Below, in pieces: positions 33,075-44,478 of a stretch of DNA of 64,000 nt. A program made the position numbers and the translations under genes. Position 1 is the stretch's first letter. Each line of letters opens with the position of its first letter. This DNA is from Mimachlamys varia. Taxonomy: Eukaryota; Mollusca; Bivalvia; Pectinida; Pectinidae. Where the stretch lies: assembly GCA_947623455.1 (NCBI GenBank), contig OX392538.1:36502001-36566000 (forward strand), in the 5' to 3' direction. Under the pieces are notes generated by a model, which saw nothing but the letters and a program-made list of their open reading frames with translations, was not told the origin of the DNA and made no database searches.

Positions 33075-34550
33075 AAATATCAACATTTCTTATTCAAAAT
33101 ATTTTTTCACATAATCTGACTGTACGGATACTAGATGAAACCAAACTAATAAAGTACACAGTATCCGACTTGTGGTGTGAAATCATACATCATAAATCTG
33201 GACTTTAACATTTTCAAATCAATCTGCACAATGTTACAAACTTAATTTACTTCCATTATAACACAAAAAAGCAATTTCACACACATTTGTATCTGACACT
33301 CTGTCAAAGTTCAAAGACAAATCTTTTTTTGGAAAAACACATTTTCATTTAAATTTAAGCATTGATGACAATTGTTTAAAAATTTAGCTTGTTTAAAAAT
33401 TTAGCTTCGCGGACTCATACAGTTTGCAAACCAAATTTTTTTCATAACCCTATGAAACTAAAAAATAATTGACATCAATGCTTATAATCAAATTTAAAAC
33501 ATGTTTATGTACAATTTGACTGATCTAACAACAGATTCTTCAAATCAATACGCGACGTCAATTGGCATATTTTGACGTCACAATTTTTGCGCCATTTTTG
33601 GGTTTGTTTTCATAGAGGTATGATAAAAAATCTCAACCAATCAGAAAGCCACATTCTGCGAACAATCAATGGAAAATTGATTATTAAATTAGAAACATAT
33701 ATATACATTTTTATAATTTATGGTGAACATGCAACTGTTATTTTTCTTATCAAGACACTTATTAGCACATTAAATACGAAATACAAACATGTATAATATA
33801 AGCACAAGATGCAAATCTGCTCCTTAATTTTCTAAAATAATTTCCAAAAACATTCACTGTTAGTTGCTAATTTTTCAAATGTAGAAAGTAACAAACAGAC
33901 TCGAAAAATAGAGCCCATTTTCTCCTGAGGTAAAAAGGCTTTCACAGATTTTTTTTTAATTGAATAATGAAGGTTGTTTCCTATAAGAATACCCCCTTCT
34001 CTTGCCTTTTCATTTGTTTTTTTATTATTTTATTTCAATAATTATAGATAAACCTAATGGTTTTGTATATTTTTTAGATTTCCATAAAATTCAGAAAATA
34101 ACAAACAAACTACAGGTAGGATAATATAGTCTACATTCTCCTGCAGAAAAAAAAGTTTCACTAATTTTTTTCATCGAATATAAAGGTACCTTGTTTCCAA
34201 TAAGTATGCCCTTCTCTTAGTTTTTAGGAGATTTATTTTGTAAAATAATTATCAATTTTTTAACTTTTTAAGCCCACCCGAGTGTACCCCAACATTGTTT
34301 CAAGGAAACAAGATGGGTGCACTTATCTAATTTAAGCCTGCTAAAAAGTTCCTTACCTCTCTGATCTGCCAATATAATATTCAAAAACCGTGTTCCATTG
34401 AAACAAAAACTCATATTAATTTTAATACTTCAAACAAAATAATAATGGTTTTGTTAAGGGCACCTCTTTTGTGTTTTTGTAATCATAAAATGCGCTAATC
34501 AGGTCAAATATGTTACTCATACTCCAAACATTTAACAGGGTTCGACACTA
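33075..34550. other. gene-free stretch
   Basis: Noncoding AT-rich sequence with many A/T homopolymer runs. Possible downstream flank of the SUMO gene. Confidence 0.35.
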
Positions 34551-34554
34551 ACAC

Positions 34555-34950
34555 TACTCAGTTAGACCGAGACTAGTAAAAATTCTGAAGGACTAGTAAA
34601 TATGCTCTGTTTATTAGTCCTGTGGACTAAATATGTAGTTGAGTTTTCTATTTCGTTTTAGTTTTATAATCCATAACTTATTCAAGGTGAGGAAATGGTA
34701 CAAATTTAGCACTCAGGATACACCAAAACTCATTTCAGGGGAATTCAGATATTATTTGTTTTCTGTGGGAGATCACCCCCCCCCCTCCATACCCCTGCCT
34801 CTCTTCTGCACTAGACTGCCGGCTCATTGTTTCGCAATTTGTTATTCCTCTCTTAGTGTTTCAACTGAGGCTGAAGCCCTCGAGCAGGACTAGTCACAAT
34901 ACCACAGGACTAGTACCTTTAACATTTTACTAGTCCATTAGGACTGATAT
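34555..34950. repeat. repeat with GGACTAGTAA motifs in both orientations
   Basis: 'GACTAGTAAAAATTCTGAAGG' and 'GGACTAGTAAATATG' on the left, and 'CAGGACTAGTCACAATACC' and 'TTTTACTAGTCCATTAGGAC' on the right, suggest a decayed element with inverted subterminal motifs. A 10-C run lies at 34,776-34,785. Confidence 0.45.
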
Positions 34951-34954
34951 ATTG

Positions 34955-35842
34955 GAAAAGTTAGTTTCTAACCCTGAACATATAAATGAAATCAACAATA
35001 AATATATACATGTACAGTCAAACGTCAAAAGTTTAAGATGTTGCGAGAAAATTAACACTCACACAACTTCTGGAATATTCGATCATCAAAAGAAAGTATT
35101 CCCAACATATTTTAATTCACCTACAATTATACATGTATCTATAATCCTGTTTATAGAGTAATTTCAAAGTTTTCTTTATAATATCAATAAAACTGGTAGT
35201 GATCAAATGCAATTCCTGATTTATCTTAAGAATTTTTTGAAAATTGAAACAAATTAAGGTTGTAATTTGATAAAATAAAACAATATTGATACACACATGC
35301 ATTAATAAAATAACCAATATTAGTTTTTTTTCACTTGTCTTTTATCTTGACCTAATTGTTAGGATATCTTGCAATAAAAGTGAAATAAATCTTTTTGTTA
35401 AAAGATGTGAAACAAAAAATAAATCCTTGTATGAATAACCTGTACCAGGTAATTAAAATATACAGATGTACCGGTAATTGTAAATCACTCTAATATTTGA
35501 TGATTTAAAACACCTGGAGTTTATACTTCCTTTCACTTACATGCATTGAAAACGTTGGGAGTTATTCTGTATTTCCATATTCCTAGATATTCAATTTCTG
35601 CATAATTTGTATTTCCCGTGTACATTTTAGACAATTTTGAATCTCCATGCGAACAGGTAATATAATAATTAAATTTTTGAGGCATTGAAATTAATTGAAG
35701 TCTGATCTTTTATGTTGAAACAGCATCCTGGCGTAAAATAAAACACAAAGAAACAGCAGAGTAAGAAAACTGCAGAAATATTTCAATACCGGAGAGACTT
35801 CCTAGATTAAAGGCAGTGGACATCTTATGACAAGGGAGGTAA
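34955..35842 (-). other. probable SUMO 3' UTR and flank
   Basis: Downstream of the SUMO stop codon on the minus strand. No canonical AATAAA stands out nearby; TTTATT on the plus strand occurs further left (about 34,231 and 32,455). The UTR end is unresolved. Confidence 0.35.
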
Positions 35843-35923
35843 TTAGTATTTACTGGTCCGAGAATTGTCTCCCCCTGTCTGTTCCTGGTACACATCAATC
35901 ACATCATCATTCTCCAGCTCGAG
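35843..35923 (-). CDS. SUMO1: SUMO coding exon 5 with stop
   Basis: Acceptor TTTTTTCAG. Encodes 'LELENDDVIDVYQEQTGG', then the processing tail and TAA at 35,845-35,843. The maturation cut is predicted after the second glycine. Confidence 0.97.
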   Translation of the reverse strand, partial: LELENDDVIDVYQEQTGGDNSRTSKY

Positions 35924-38900
35924 CTGAAAAAAGGAAAACTTTGTCAAACAATGCATCACAGATAATACTAATACCCTTGCATTTCAAAATTGAAAATACA
36001 AAGTGAAAAAGGAAACGTTTAGTGATAAGAGCTGGTATGTGTCCAGGATAAATGTTACTTAAATGATGGTGCCAAAATTCTATTTATAGTAACAATGACC
36101 TAGTTTTTTACCAAGAACAATTTGAAATGTGAACACTTGTGTGCAGTTTTTTGACAATCCGTTGAGGACTGCAGCCTGAAATGCGGTGACATCCAAATTT
36201 CTGTTAATTTCTATTTACAGTAAGAGTGACCTAGTTTCTGACCGCAGAAGGTTGAAACCCACACCGGTACAAGAGGTGATGTTTGTAAACACTTCTGTGA
36301 AGTTAAGTGTCAATTAGTTGAGAAATGCAGCATGTAGAGCGATGATGTACAATTTCTGTCAATTTCTATTCATAGTAACAGTGACCTAGATTTTGATTGC
36401 AGATGATTGAAATGCTAACTTGTGCAAAAGGTGATGTTTGTAAACAGCATAAACACTTGGGTAAAGTTTATTGTCAACTAGTTGAGAATTGCAGCCTGTG
36501 GATGACATTTAAGATTCTGTTAGTTTCTATTTACAGTAACAGCGACCTAGTTTTTGTCGTTTGGGATACATATATACGAACAGTGAGGGTATCCCTATAT
36601 ATTACCGGTGCATTGTATATGTTGTGAGGGTATAATAAAAGCTGTCTTAAAATAAAGTTTCATAGTTTGTAGTCATATCATTACCATAATTATTCAACAC
36701 GCACTGATACGGTGACAGAGAAATTGGAATTTCCAAAACATTTGGATCTTAAAGCATAAACTTACAAATATATCATACTCTAGCTTCCTCTGGCCCAACA
36801 TAAGACTTGGACATTTTGACAGATAGATGTCTGGTGTGGGGCCAGAATGAAAATTTGAAATCGCCATAGCATTTAGTATCTATAAACAAATCAACAAAAA
36901 CAAAATGCTTTTATTTTGGGGCTTCCTTTTCATTAATACCCCTACCTATTCCCAGCTCTGGATGATGGAACATTGAAGCAAGATGGCCATAAAAACCTGA
37001 ACGACTCATCCATAGTACTTTCATCTGTTTCAGCTGATTACATATAAAATATATAGTGGACTCCACTTAATATCACCCCTGTTAATATCACATTCCTCTT
37101 TATATCATGTTTTCCCAAGCACCATTTTTCTCTCTGTATAATCTATGTAATTTCATTTGGTTAATATCATGTATTTTGAGGTGAATTCCTTTAAATATCA
37201 TGGTTTAACCAATCACATAAAATATCTAGAAAATGATATCATTTCCATTGATTTCGGATACAACTTAAACACAATGTTGCATAGAAAATAAAAAATAACC
37301 CCAAAACTGATTTATAATTGAAATAATGTAATCTATATATTGAAACATCTTCATTTTTACATTGAATAATTTTCTTTAAGTTATGGAGATTGGAAATGCA
37401 CTAGATTTAGTGGAAAAACATGTTTCTCTTAATGTCACATTCCTGTTAATATCATATTTTTGTCTGACAAATGCAACATGATATAAAGAGGAGTGCACTG
37501 TATTATATTTTTTGCACTTAGAAATGCAAATGACCAATCATAAAGAAAAACATCACTTACATCTTTAGCCGTTTCATGATCACTGATCCGTTTACCGTCA
37601 AAGAAGAATCTCAGGGTAGATGCTGATATACCCTGTCAAACAAAAGTGTAAATTATATAATTAATCTGACAGCTGAACACAAGAGGTCTCAGACGGAGCT
37701 TTATTTTGTTCTGTAAAAGTTAGATCTTTTCTCTTCTTTTTATAAATCTGACAGTTGTACACGATATCCCAGAGAGATCTTTATTTGTTCTGTAAAAGTT
37801 AGATCTTTTCCTTCTTTCAACATTACAATATTTTCTGACAAGAGATCCCAGGCGGATCTTTATCTCCGAGATCTTTATTTGTTCTGTAAAAGTTGGATCT
37901 TTTCTCTTCTATTCATAAATCTGACAGTTGTACACCAGAGATCCCAGACAGATCTTTATTAATTTTTCAATGAAAAGTTGAATATTTTCCCTTCTTTCCT
38001 CTTCTTCTTATTTTCTCTTAACATTTAATATCTGAAATTTGAGAATTCCCCCAAGAAGTATTAAAAGTAGTCTTTATCTGTCAAATCAAAGATGATTGCT
38101 TGTCAGCGATTTAGTTTGTGAAATTAGTTTCAAAATTTAAAGGGCACAACTAGAGACTAAGGGGCACCAAAATATGAAACTTGGAAAAGATCAACACTGA
38201 GTTTCTCATGAAATGGTGCAACAAGCATTGTGTAAGGACTGACATTGAACAATGATAATATGGTATTGATAATGTTGAACATTGCAGACCTATTCATGAC
38301 TTGTAATTAAAGATGTATAACAAACAGACCTGTCTTTCACTGTAGGATTTCTTCACTTTCGCCATTGGTGTTGTCAATTTCACCTTGAAATGAATCTCAC
38401 TACTGTCCTATTAAATCAAATCAAACAGAATCATGTTATTTTATTATATTTCACATTTCATGTTACATTTTGTAATAATTTATTTATTTAGATAGTTTAT
38501 GATGTCCTGAATGTCCATTAACACAATAATGATACATGTAACCCTGGTAAATATTACCATACTTGCAATATACCGCATAATTAATTGGCAAGAGAGATCT
38601 TTTCTTTAGCTCAATTGGTTGAGCGTAAGACTAGTAGCCAGAGGTTCCGGGTTCGACTCCTAGCGAAGGTACCGGTATTGAAAAAATAATGACCTCTAGT
38701 TACATTTGGTGCCCACGTAAGGAACCCGGGTATAACATACACTAGGGATACTTGAAAAGGAATCCCTAAGACCTCCCAGAGGTGGAGTATGTAACCCTGG
38801 TAAATATTAGCTGCAATATACCGCTTGGCTAAGAGATCTTTTCTTTAGCTCGATCGGTTGAGAGTAAGACTAGAAGCCAGAGATTCTGGGTTTGACTTCT

Positions 38901-40349
38901 AGCTGAGGCATTGAAAAAATAATGACCTCTATTACATACATATAAGATATATACCTAGTGGTGTAAAAACTGAGGAAAATTGAAAAATAAAAGTTGCGGA
39001 AAAGAAATAATATTTGGAAGTTTAAAATGTTGGATAATTAGTTTTAACATTTTCCTCAATATCCCTAAAGTGGAACCCTAGATTCTAAAAAGAGGGATCC
39101 AAATTAATGAAGCCGTCAGAATGCATTTTAATGAAAGTAATTATCGGCTTATTGATAAGGAGAACACTCAGGGATCAAGGCAGGATTTGGGGAATTATAC
39201 CCTTTTTACTGTGGTGGGGAAAAATAGGAGGCCTTCGATCGAGCGTCAAAGACGCTCGCCAGGGGGAGAGCATGAGAGGGGGGGGCGGAGCCATAGCCTA
39301 GAGGTCACAGGTTCATGCCCTGCTCGTCTCACTTACAGTGTATTTAATTTCTTCTCTTTCATGTAAAACATTGTACCTTACCCTTGTCTAGGTGTTGAAT
39401 TATCATGATTGATGATTTCTCAAACATAATTACAGATCCTAGCTGGTTCCCAATTCAGTATTATGTTAGCTGTCTTTTTTTAAATATAGGATTTGTCTTA
39501 CCTGACCTACAACTTTCAGGGTGATGTATTCCTTTGGTGGTTCCGCTGATGACTCTGGTATTTGATCCTATGAAAATAGAAAATCAATCATTATAACTAT
39601 GTAACGAATCTAAACTGCGTTATTCTTCGGCAATAATTTAGTTTGATTGGTAGAGCTTCCGTCTAGAGATTGGAAGGTCCAAGGTTCAAAACATTGGTCT
39701 CTGCATGCGCAGTGCTCTGGTCATGGTGCATTTTTCATCTTTTGGTACATTTGACACCCAACGAAATATACCAATGGAAGGTGGTATAAGTTTTGTGTGT
39801 CTTTGTGATCAATTTAAGACTTTGTTTATGAGAGAGGAAAATTTATTGTAGAAGATCTAGACCAGGTTGATTTTCATTTACCAGATCAATTTGTTGAGGG
39901 TCCTATCTAGAATTTGGGAGGTTCCAGGTCCGAACCCTGGTCTGGTTGTGCCTTTTTTTTTCTTGTTATAATATCTACATTGTTTTCATGAAAGGCAGAA
40001 CTTTTCTTTAAATTGTTATAAAGGATATTGATTTGGAAACAGTCTTGACACGTAATGTACAGGCCTTGTATTTGTCTGTCAATACACCCTGATTTTTGTT
40101 CAGATTATTTCATTTCAACGTTAACAGGTTATATAATTAACGACCTCAGAACAGCTGTCGAAATCTTTTAGTGACTGTTTGGTATAATCGTTGTTTCGAG
40201 ACCAAAATATTTTAATATTTTGACAGTAGATTCACAATTTTTTGGACAAATACGTCACCAGTAACTGTGTAAGTAACAGAGTAACGGATCCCAACTGTTG
40301 GCAACACCTCAACAGAGTAACAAACCTGTGATTCTTGCTGATCCGACAT
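35843..40349 (-). CDS. SUMO1: SUMO1-type small ubiquitin-like modifier precursor
   Basis: Ubiquitin-like protein that is conjugated through its C-terminal glycine to lysines of target proteins, mainly in the nucleus. Five coding exons on the minus strand: 40,349-40,326, 39,567-39,502, 38,407-38,330, 37,632-37,561 and 35,923-35,843. All introns are phase 0 with GT/AG borders. The predicted precursor is 106 residues, against 101 in human SUMO1. It starts 'MSDQQESQ' and has a flexible N-tail. The ubiquitin fold follows: 'EYITLKVVGQDSSEIHFKVK', 'SYSERQG', 'LRFFFDGKRISDHET' and 'DVIDVYQEQTGG'. The diglycine precedes an eight-residue tail (DNSRTSKY) that SUMO proteases would remove. 'DSSEIHFKVK' and 'VYQEQTGG' place it nearer SUMO1 than SUMO2/3. 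A possible extra in-frame exon lies in the last intron. Confidence 0.97.
36060..36560. repeat. imperfect 130-160 bp tandem repeat in SUMO intron 4
   Basis: The block 'TTCTATTTACAGTAACAGTG' followed by 'ACCTAG' recurs at about 36,078, 36,209, 36,364 and 36,525. Shared inner segments include 'GGTGATGTTTGTAAACA' and 'GTCAATTAGTTGAGAA'. Confidence 0.85.
36766..36879 (-). CDS. SUMO1: possible in-frame cassette exon of SUMO
   Basis: Between exons 4 and 5, a 114-nt segment (38 codons, no stop) has a strong pyrimidine tract ending TTGTTTATAG and a good donor TTT|GTAAGTTT, and is phase 0 at both ends. Including it would insert 38 residues between 'ETAKD' and 'LELEND', in the loop before the last strands of the ubiquitin fold. 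The peptide contains 'NFHSGPTPDIYLSKCPS'. I know of no such exon in other SUMO genes. It may be a rare isoform, a poison-like variant or a chance splice-site pair. Confidence 0.35.
37054..37502. mobile_element. Tigger/pogo-like MITE
   Basis: Ends 'TAGTGGACTCCACTTAATATC' and, in reverse, 'TACAGTGCACTCCTCTTTATA', flanked by TA. CAGTNNACTCC-type inverted ends and a TA target fit the pogo branch of Tc1/mariner. About 450 bp, no transposase frame, located in SUMO intron 4. Confidence 0.7.
37561..37632 (-). CDS. SUMO1: SUMO coding exon 4
   Basis: Acceptor TTTGACAG, donor GAT|GTAAGT. 24 codons: 'GISASTLRFFFDGKRI' and 'SDHETAKD'. Confidence 0.97.
37663..37990. repeat. imperfect ~80-110 bp tandem repeat in SUMO intron 3
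   Basis: Three to four degenerate copies of a unit containing 'CTGACAGTTGTACAC', 'AGATCCCAGACAGATCTTTA' and 'TTTGTTCTGTAAAAGTTAGA' + 'TCTTTTC'. Confidence 0.85.
38330..38407 (-). CDS. SUMO1: SUMO coding exon 3
   Basis: Acceptor TTTAATAG, donor CAG|GTCTGT. 26 codons covering 'DSSEIHFKVKLTTPMAKV' and the helix start 'KKSYSERQ'. Includes the groove that binds SUMO-interacting motifs. Confidence 0.97.
38537..38945 (+). mobile_element. tandemly duplicated tRNA-headed SINE (family S2)
   Basis: Two units of about 240 bp. Each has 'GTAACCCTGGTAAATATTA', 'AGAGATCTTTTCTTTAGCTC', a tRNA-like head (A-box 'TAGCTCAATTGGTTGAGCG', B-box 'GGGTTCGACTCC'; second copy 'GGGTTTGACTTC') and a tail 'AAAAAATAATGACCTCTA'. 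The acceptor stem does not pair, so this is a SINE and not a tRNA gene. Located in SUMO intron 2. A third copy is at 55.1 kb. Confidence 0.8.
39502..39567 (-). CDS. SUMO1: SUMO coding exon 2
   Basis: Acceptor TTTTCATAG, donor CAG|GTAAGA. 22 codons: the rest of the disordered N-tail ('DQIPESSAEPPK') and the first beta strand 'EYITLKVVGQ'. Confidence 0.96.
39625..39745 (+). mobile_element. tRNA-like SINE fragment
   Basis: A-box-like 'TAGTTTGATTGGTAGAGC' and B-box-like 'AGGTTCAAAACA', between SUMO exons 1 and 2. No closed acceptor stem. Confidence 0.6.
39868..39970 (+). mobile_element. tRNA-derived SINE, family S3 copy 1
   Basis: 'CAATTTGTTGAGGGTC', then 'GGTCCGAACCCTGGTCTGG' (B-box-like), 'TTTTTCTTGTTATAATAT'. 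Matches 53,420-53,520 block by block. Degenerate A-box. Confidence 0.65.
40326..40349 (-). CDS. SUMO1: SUMO coding exon 1
   Basis: Start codon at 40,349-40,347. Encodes 'MSDQQESQ', then CAG|GTTTGT. A short first coding exon is usual for SUMO genes. Confidence 0.9.
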
Positions 40350-40700
40350 TTTTTCTGGATATATATGACGCTCACTACATCAGTGTCACTTAATACCGTT
40401 TAAAACTTCTAAATATTTTAAGTTTTGTCCGTGTATTGAATTAAACCCAAAGTGTACTAAATCGTTCCGTTCATTTCTGTGTTTAGGTAACTAGGATGTT
40501 AATTTGCAACTTTTCCCAAAATTGTAAATAGAAAATCTGCCCCCTAACACGTGCTTCCGGTTTCGAAGTATTCACTTCCGGGTTAACTCGGGTCGACCAC
40601 ATCGGAAGATTCTATTTACTTGCGTTTGTGACAGTGGTGTCTTTGACAGGAGAGATTTACTGGAAGCTGTGGGTTCATTTCGTGAGTATCTACATTTTAC
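40350..40700. promoter_or_regulatory. probable SUMO promoter, possibly bidirectional
   Basis: Immediately upstream of the SUMO start codon and visibly richer in G+C. It has three ETS-like motifs: GCTTCCGG (40,553-40,560), ACTTCCGG (40,574-40,581) and CGGAAG (40,603-40,608). These are common in housekeeping promoters. On the plus strand, 40,610-40,681 ends in a good donor (TTC|GTGAGTAT), so a divergent transcript is possible. Confidence 0.4.
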
Positions 40701-42090
40701 TGCATGTCTCGTATGATTTTCGAGTACCATTTCGATAGAAAGAAGTTTGGAAATAATTATTTCGATTTCGTGAAGCAACCGGGCGGTGTAGACAGAATTT
40801 TCTCCCCGCTATTATTGACCACTCAAGCATGAGAGATGACATGACACGATCATACGTGTTAGGATAGGCTAGGACTATCATAATTTTCTTCTGCTTGTTT
40901 AACTTAATGTCATAATCTCTGCATACACGTGTACTTTTAATTTCCAAGTAGAAAATCATATATTTCTTGTTTGTTTTCATTATTCTAACTGACATTGTTA
41001 CAATGCAAATTATATAGAAATCTATAATTAAGATTAATTAAAGTTTATTGTTTTCTTATATTGTTGATTCCTAGAGTTCTATTATTTCACGTAGCACATT
41101 TGGAGTTTATCTATAATAATTAAAAAACAAAACACCTATTGAATTGGGACCAGTCAGATGACTATAGCTGTTGGTTTCATATATGAGTTCTCATGATATA
41201 CCGTATTCAACCTAATAATTGGAAGAGAATTTGTGAAGAACTATAAAAATTGTTTACCAATTCAGCTCACTGATCTCTGCCAATAAGATATTTGAGTCTG
41301 GTCTTTTTACCAATATTCACAAAAATTGAAAGATTATTTTACATGGAAACTTTTTCCTGTACATGGCTTATATTTTTGCTTTACTATATGCATGTATATA
41401 CCTGAGTCCACTTTTGAGTTCTTTGTACTTTTAAATGCTGAGATACAAGGGGTTCATATTAGGTAGCAAATCTAGATACGCTATCTCTTCCTTGATCATA
41501 TACAGAACATGCATAGGCAAGATAAAAAAACTCAATTTAGCCTTGACCACTACAGTACTTTAATTATATTATGTTAGAGAGATCAGACAGATTCATTCAG
41601 TGCATGACGCACATGCATGTACACATTGAATGGACCTTATATATGTAGTACTTATAATTTCAAGGTTTTACAATATCAAGATCAAACTTTGAACAATCAT
41701 GAAGAAATACATGAACAATGGACATAATATTCTTCATTTACCAATTGTTAGTTAATATTACATCTCATTCTCATGTAAGAATAAAGATGAAATATTGGTT
41801 TTCCATTATACATTAATGTATCTGTATATTATAATTTTTCATACAGAAAAAGAAATAATTGTGTAAAAATAGATACAAATTTGTTTTCTTTCTTCATGCT
41901 TTCATCATCATCATCATCTTCATCATCATCATCATCCAAAAACTCATTCATTACACTAGTTAACGGTGGCAAATTCTCTAAAATGTTTAAAATTTGATTT
42001 TGACAAATTCATCTCATCAGGTTAAAGAATGCAATCTTAGCTACCTGTACTCTGTCCACCATATGTATATACCAGATTGGAGAAGGAGGA
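40700..42090. other. gene-free stretch
   Basis: AT-rich noncoding sequence. A (CAT)n microsatellite lies at about 41,899-41,937. Confidence 0.4.
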
Positions 42091-42093
42091 TGA

Positions 42094-42120
42094 GGGGGGG
42101 GGGGGGGGGGGGGGGGGGGG
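42094..42120 (+). repeat. 27-base poly-G tract
   Basis: Uninterrupted G run preceded by 'AGAAGGAGGATGA'. It is exceptional in this AT-rich setting, can form G-quadruplex structure, and is prone to length error in sequencing. Confidence 0.95.
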
Positions 42121-42939
42121 CTGATGGGAGGGAGATTATAAAGTCTACTACCTGTTTGGCATTAGTGATGGGAGAATCTGTACAAATCTTAAGAGTTGTG
42201 TTTACATTAGATAAGGAGTTTCTGCATTAACAAACAGCTGGACATCAGACTTACCACTGCATCTCACATTTCACTGCCCCACAGCAGGGTACAGATTGTA
42301 TGTTGATGATGGCTACAGTATGACTTAAATTAACTTCTTTTACTATACTGATATCAGTTAATGTTCATGTGTTAATGTGTTAAAAATTGAAATGGTTAAA
42401 AGAAATTAAAATCTGTGAAATGTACTGTACCATAGATTTTGAAGCATAATCTGGGTCGGAGGTGTCCGTTCCTGACTAAGGTAAATTTCTGCTTTATCAA
42501 GTGAAAGAATCACTGATTTCCTTTCCAAAATTCTTGAATTTTGCTTCCTTTTTGGGAAATAACACATGACCAGGGGAAATTAAACAGCCTTATATTGGCT
42601 ATAAAACTGTGCAAACAAAATCACTGTTGAAAAGGTTTTTATTTTACAAGGGGGAACAATTTTTCTTCCATTAATTTATATGTGCATATAGATATCTAGA
42701 CTAGGCAAGTATACGTAGAACATTTGAGATTTACTACTGTACTATTTACCTACACTGGCTGTCGGTGAAGGTGTCCCTTTACTGAATGAACTAAGGCAGA
42801 CGTGTACAGATCGAATGATCGGCAGTTTGTTGACTTTTTCCTGGCTTCAATGTTTGCTCTACATACACATAAGTGTCCAGTCACACAGACTTTGTGAAAA
42901 CTTTAAAAGGAGGATTTTTTGGAAATTCTATATCAATGA

Positions 42940-43155
42940 ATTTCTTAGATAAATTAAAAAAATACAATTGTGTTGTGAAAATTTTTAATAAAATTCCATC
43001 AGTTAAAAAGTTGCTTTTTTCCAACTAAATTAACTTGAATTAAGTAAATTAGATAAATTAAAAAAATTCAATTTGTGTTGTGAAAATTTTTAATCAAATT
43101 CCATCAGTTAAAAAGTTGCTTTTTTCCAACTAAATTAACTTGAATTAATTAGTAA
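42940..43155. repeat. ~105-bp direct duplication
   Basis: Two almost identical adjacent copies containing 'TTGTGTTGTGAAAATTTTTAAT' and 'CCATCAGTTAAAAAGTTGC' + 'TTTTTTCCAACTAAATTAAC'. A recent tandem duplication. Confidence 0.93.
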
Positions 43156-43198
43156 ATTAAACCTCTCTCTATATATAGTCTTATTAAACCTCTCTTAA

Positions 43199-43427
43199 GG
43201 CCTATCTCAAAAGTGTTATCTCCCTTGTTTGCCATATCATGGCTACACTGGGAAGTGTTTTTGAAACAAATTTAATTTGTGCCATGTAATTATGATGTCA
43301 TAATGGAAAAGATGTCATCTGATTGTCACATGGCACCAAATCATAACAAAACACTTCCCGAAAGTCCATCTTGTATTCACCATTTTGCCTAATCAAGGGG
43401 AATAATAACACTTTTGGGAAAGGTCTA
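43199..43427. mobile_element. foldback MITE with ~30-bp inverted ends
   Basis: Left 'GGCCTATCTCAAAAGTGTTA' + 'TCTCCCTTG'; right, reversed, 'GACCTTTCCCAAAAGTGTTA' + 'TTATTCCCCTTG'. Inner 'GGGAAGTGTTTT' is also inverted ('AAAACACTTCCC'). About 230 bp. Confidence 0.85.
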
Positions 43428-43429
43428 TA

Positions 43430-44390
43430 GTCTTTAGCAAAGGAAATTGTGTTTACTTTAAATTATAAAGTAACACTCTCTATGTATAATTTTTAGTGAA
43501 TGAATTTTTCTTAAGATTGGAATGTTATTTATGAAAATTGAAACAACTATGTACTGTACATTCATTTTTTGCTCAATATGTACATTATTCAATATCATTT
43601 ATATGCATTCATATTATATGGGAATAGGATATGAAACTATATAGGCTCAGTATTAAAGCTTTATAAAATAGTGGTAATAGCTAGATCTTCTTCATCTACA
43701 TAACAGGTTCAAGAAGGTATATTGTATACCTACCACAAGCTACCAGGTATATAATGGGTACATAAAGTACTGTATTTAAAATTCCTGCATGTAGGAATTT
43801 TTCATTGTGTACATGAAATGTTTTGTTCACCAAAATATTGTGTTTCAGGACCCAGAAGTCATTTATAGCTCAACAAGGAAGTACACAAATGCAAGATTAT
43901 TTTTATTGTTCCAAATAAGCGAAAAATAGGAACGAATAGTAACCATGAAACATCCTGGTTGTCCTATTGTATTTATAATACAGAGCCGAGAGGGTATCTT
44001 TGACTTGAGAATGAAATTTCAGCTAGCTAACGTTATTAGCCACAATTACATGTAGTGTTTGAGAGGTGTTTTGATTTCAGTTAGCATTTTTCTGTACGCT
44101 GTCAACCGTTTTTTGTTTAAAATCATTTTTGTCTAAGTGACAAGGAAAGGAAGGAGGTGAATTTAGCCAGTAGCATGCTAGTTTTATTTGTTGAAAAAAT
44201 GACCTTGACCCACTTTATATACCATTGAGGGTCAAATTAATGTATAAGATCTTGAGCAACTCCTTCTAAATATGACTATGAGGCCTTTGTATAATAATGA
44301 TATTTTTACCTCTAGTGTGCTGGTATACAATGTATATATAAACAGGGGCTATAAGTTACACGTAAACACAAATGACGAAGGAAGACAATT
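43430..44390. other. gene-free stretch
   Basis: No exon or element recognised. Confidence 0.35.
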
Positions 44391-44397
44391 TTTTGAC

Positions 44398-44478
44398 TCG
44401 TGCCCTATCCGGGCCTCGAACTCACGATCTCGGCACCAAATCGCCTAGCCAGAAATACCTGCAGCCGCTACCACTAGA
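44398..44478 (-). mobile_element. tRNA-like SINE head
   Basis: The minus strand has 'GGCTAGGCGATTTGGTGCC' and the B-box-like 'GTGAGTTCGAGGCCCGG'. No complete cloverleaf. Confidence 0.55.

Noticed and set aside
38600..38680. Possible functional tRNA gene
   Set aside because: A- and B-box are present but the acceptor stem does not pair, and the same head recurs with SINE flanks at 38.85 and 55.1 kb.
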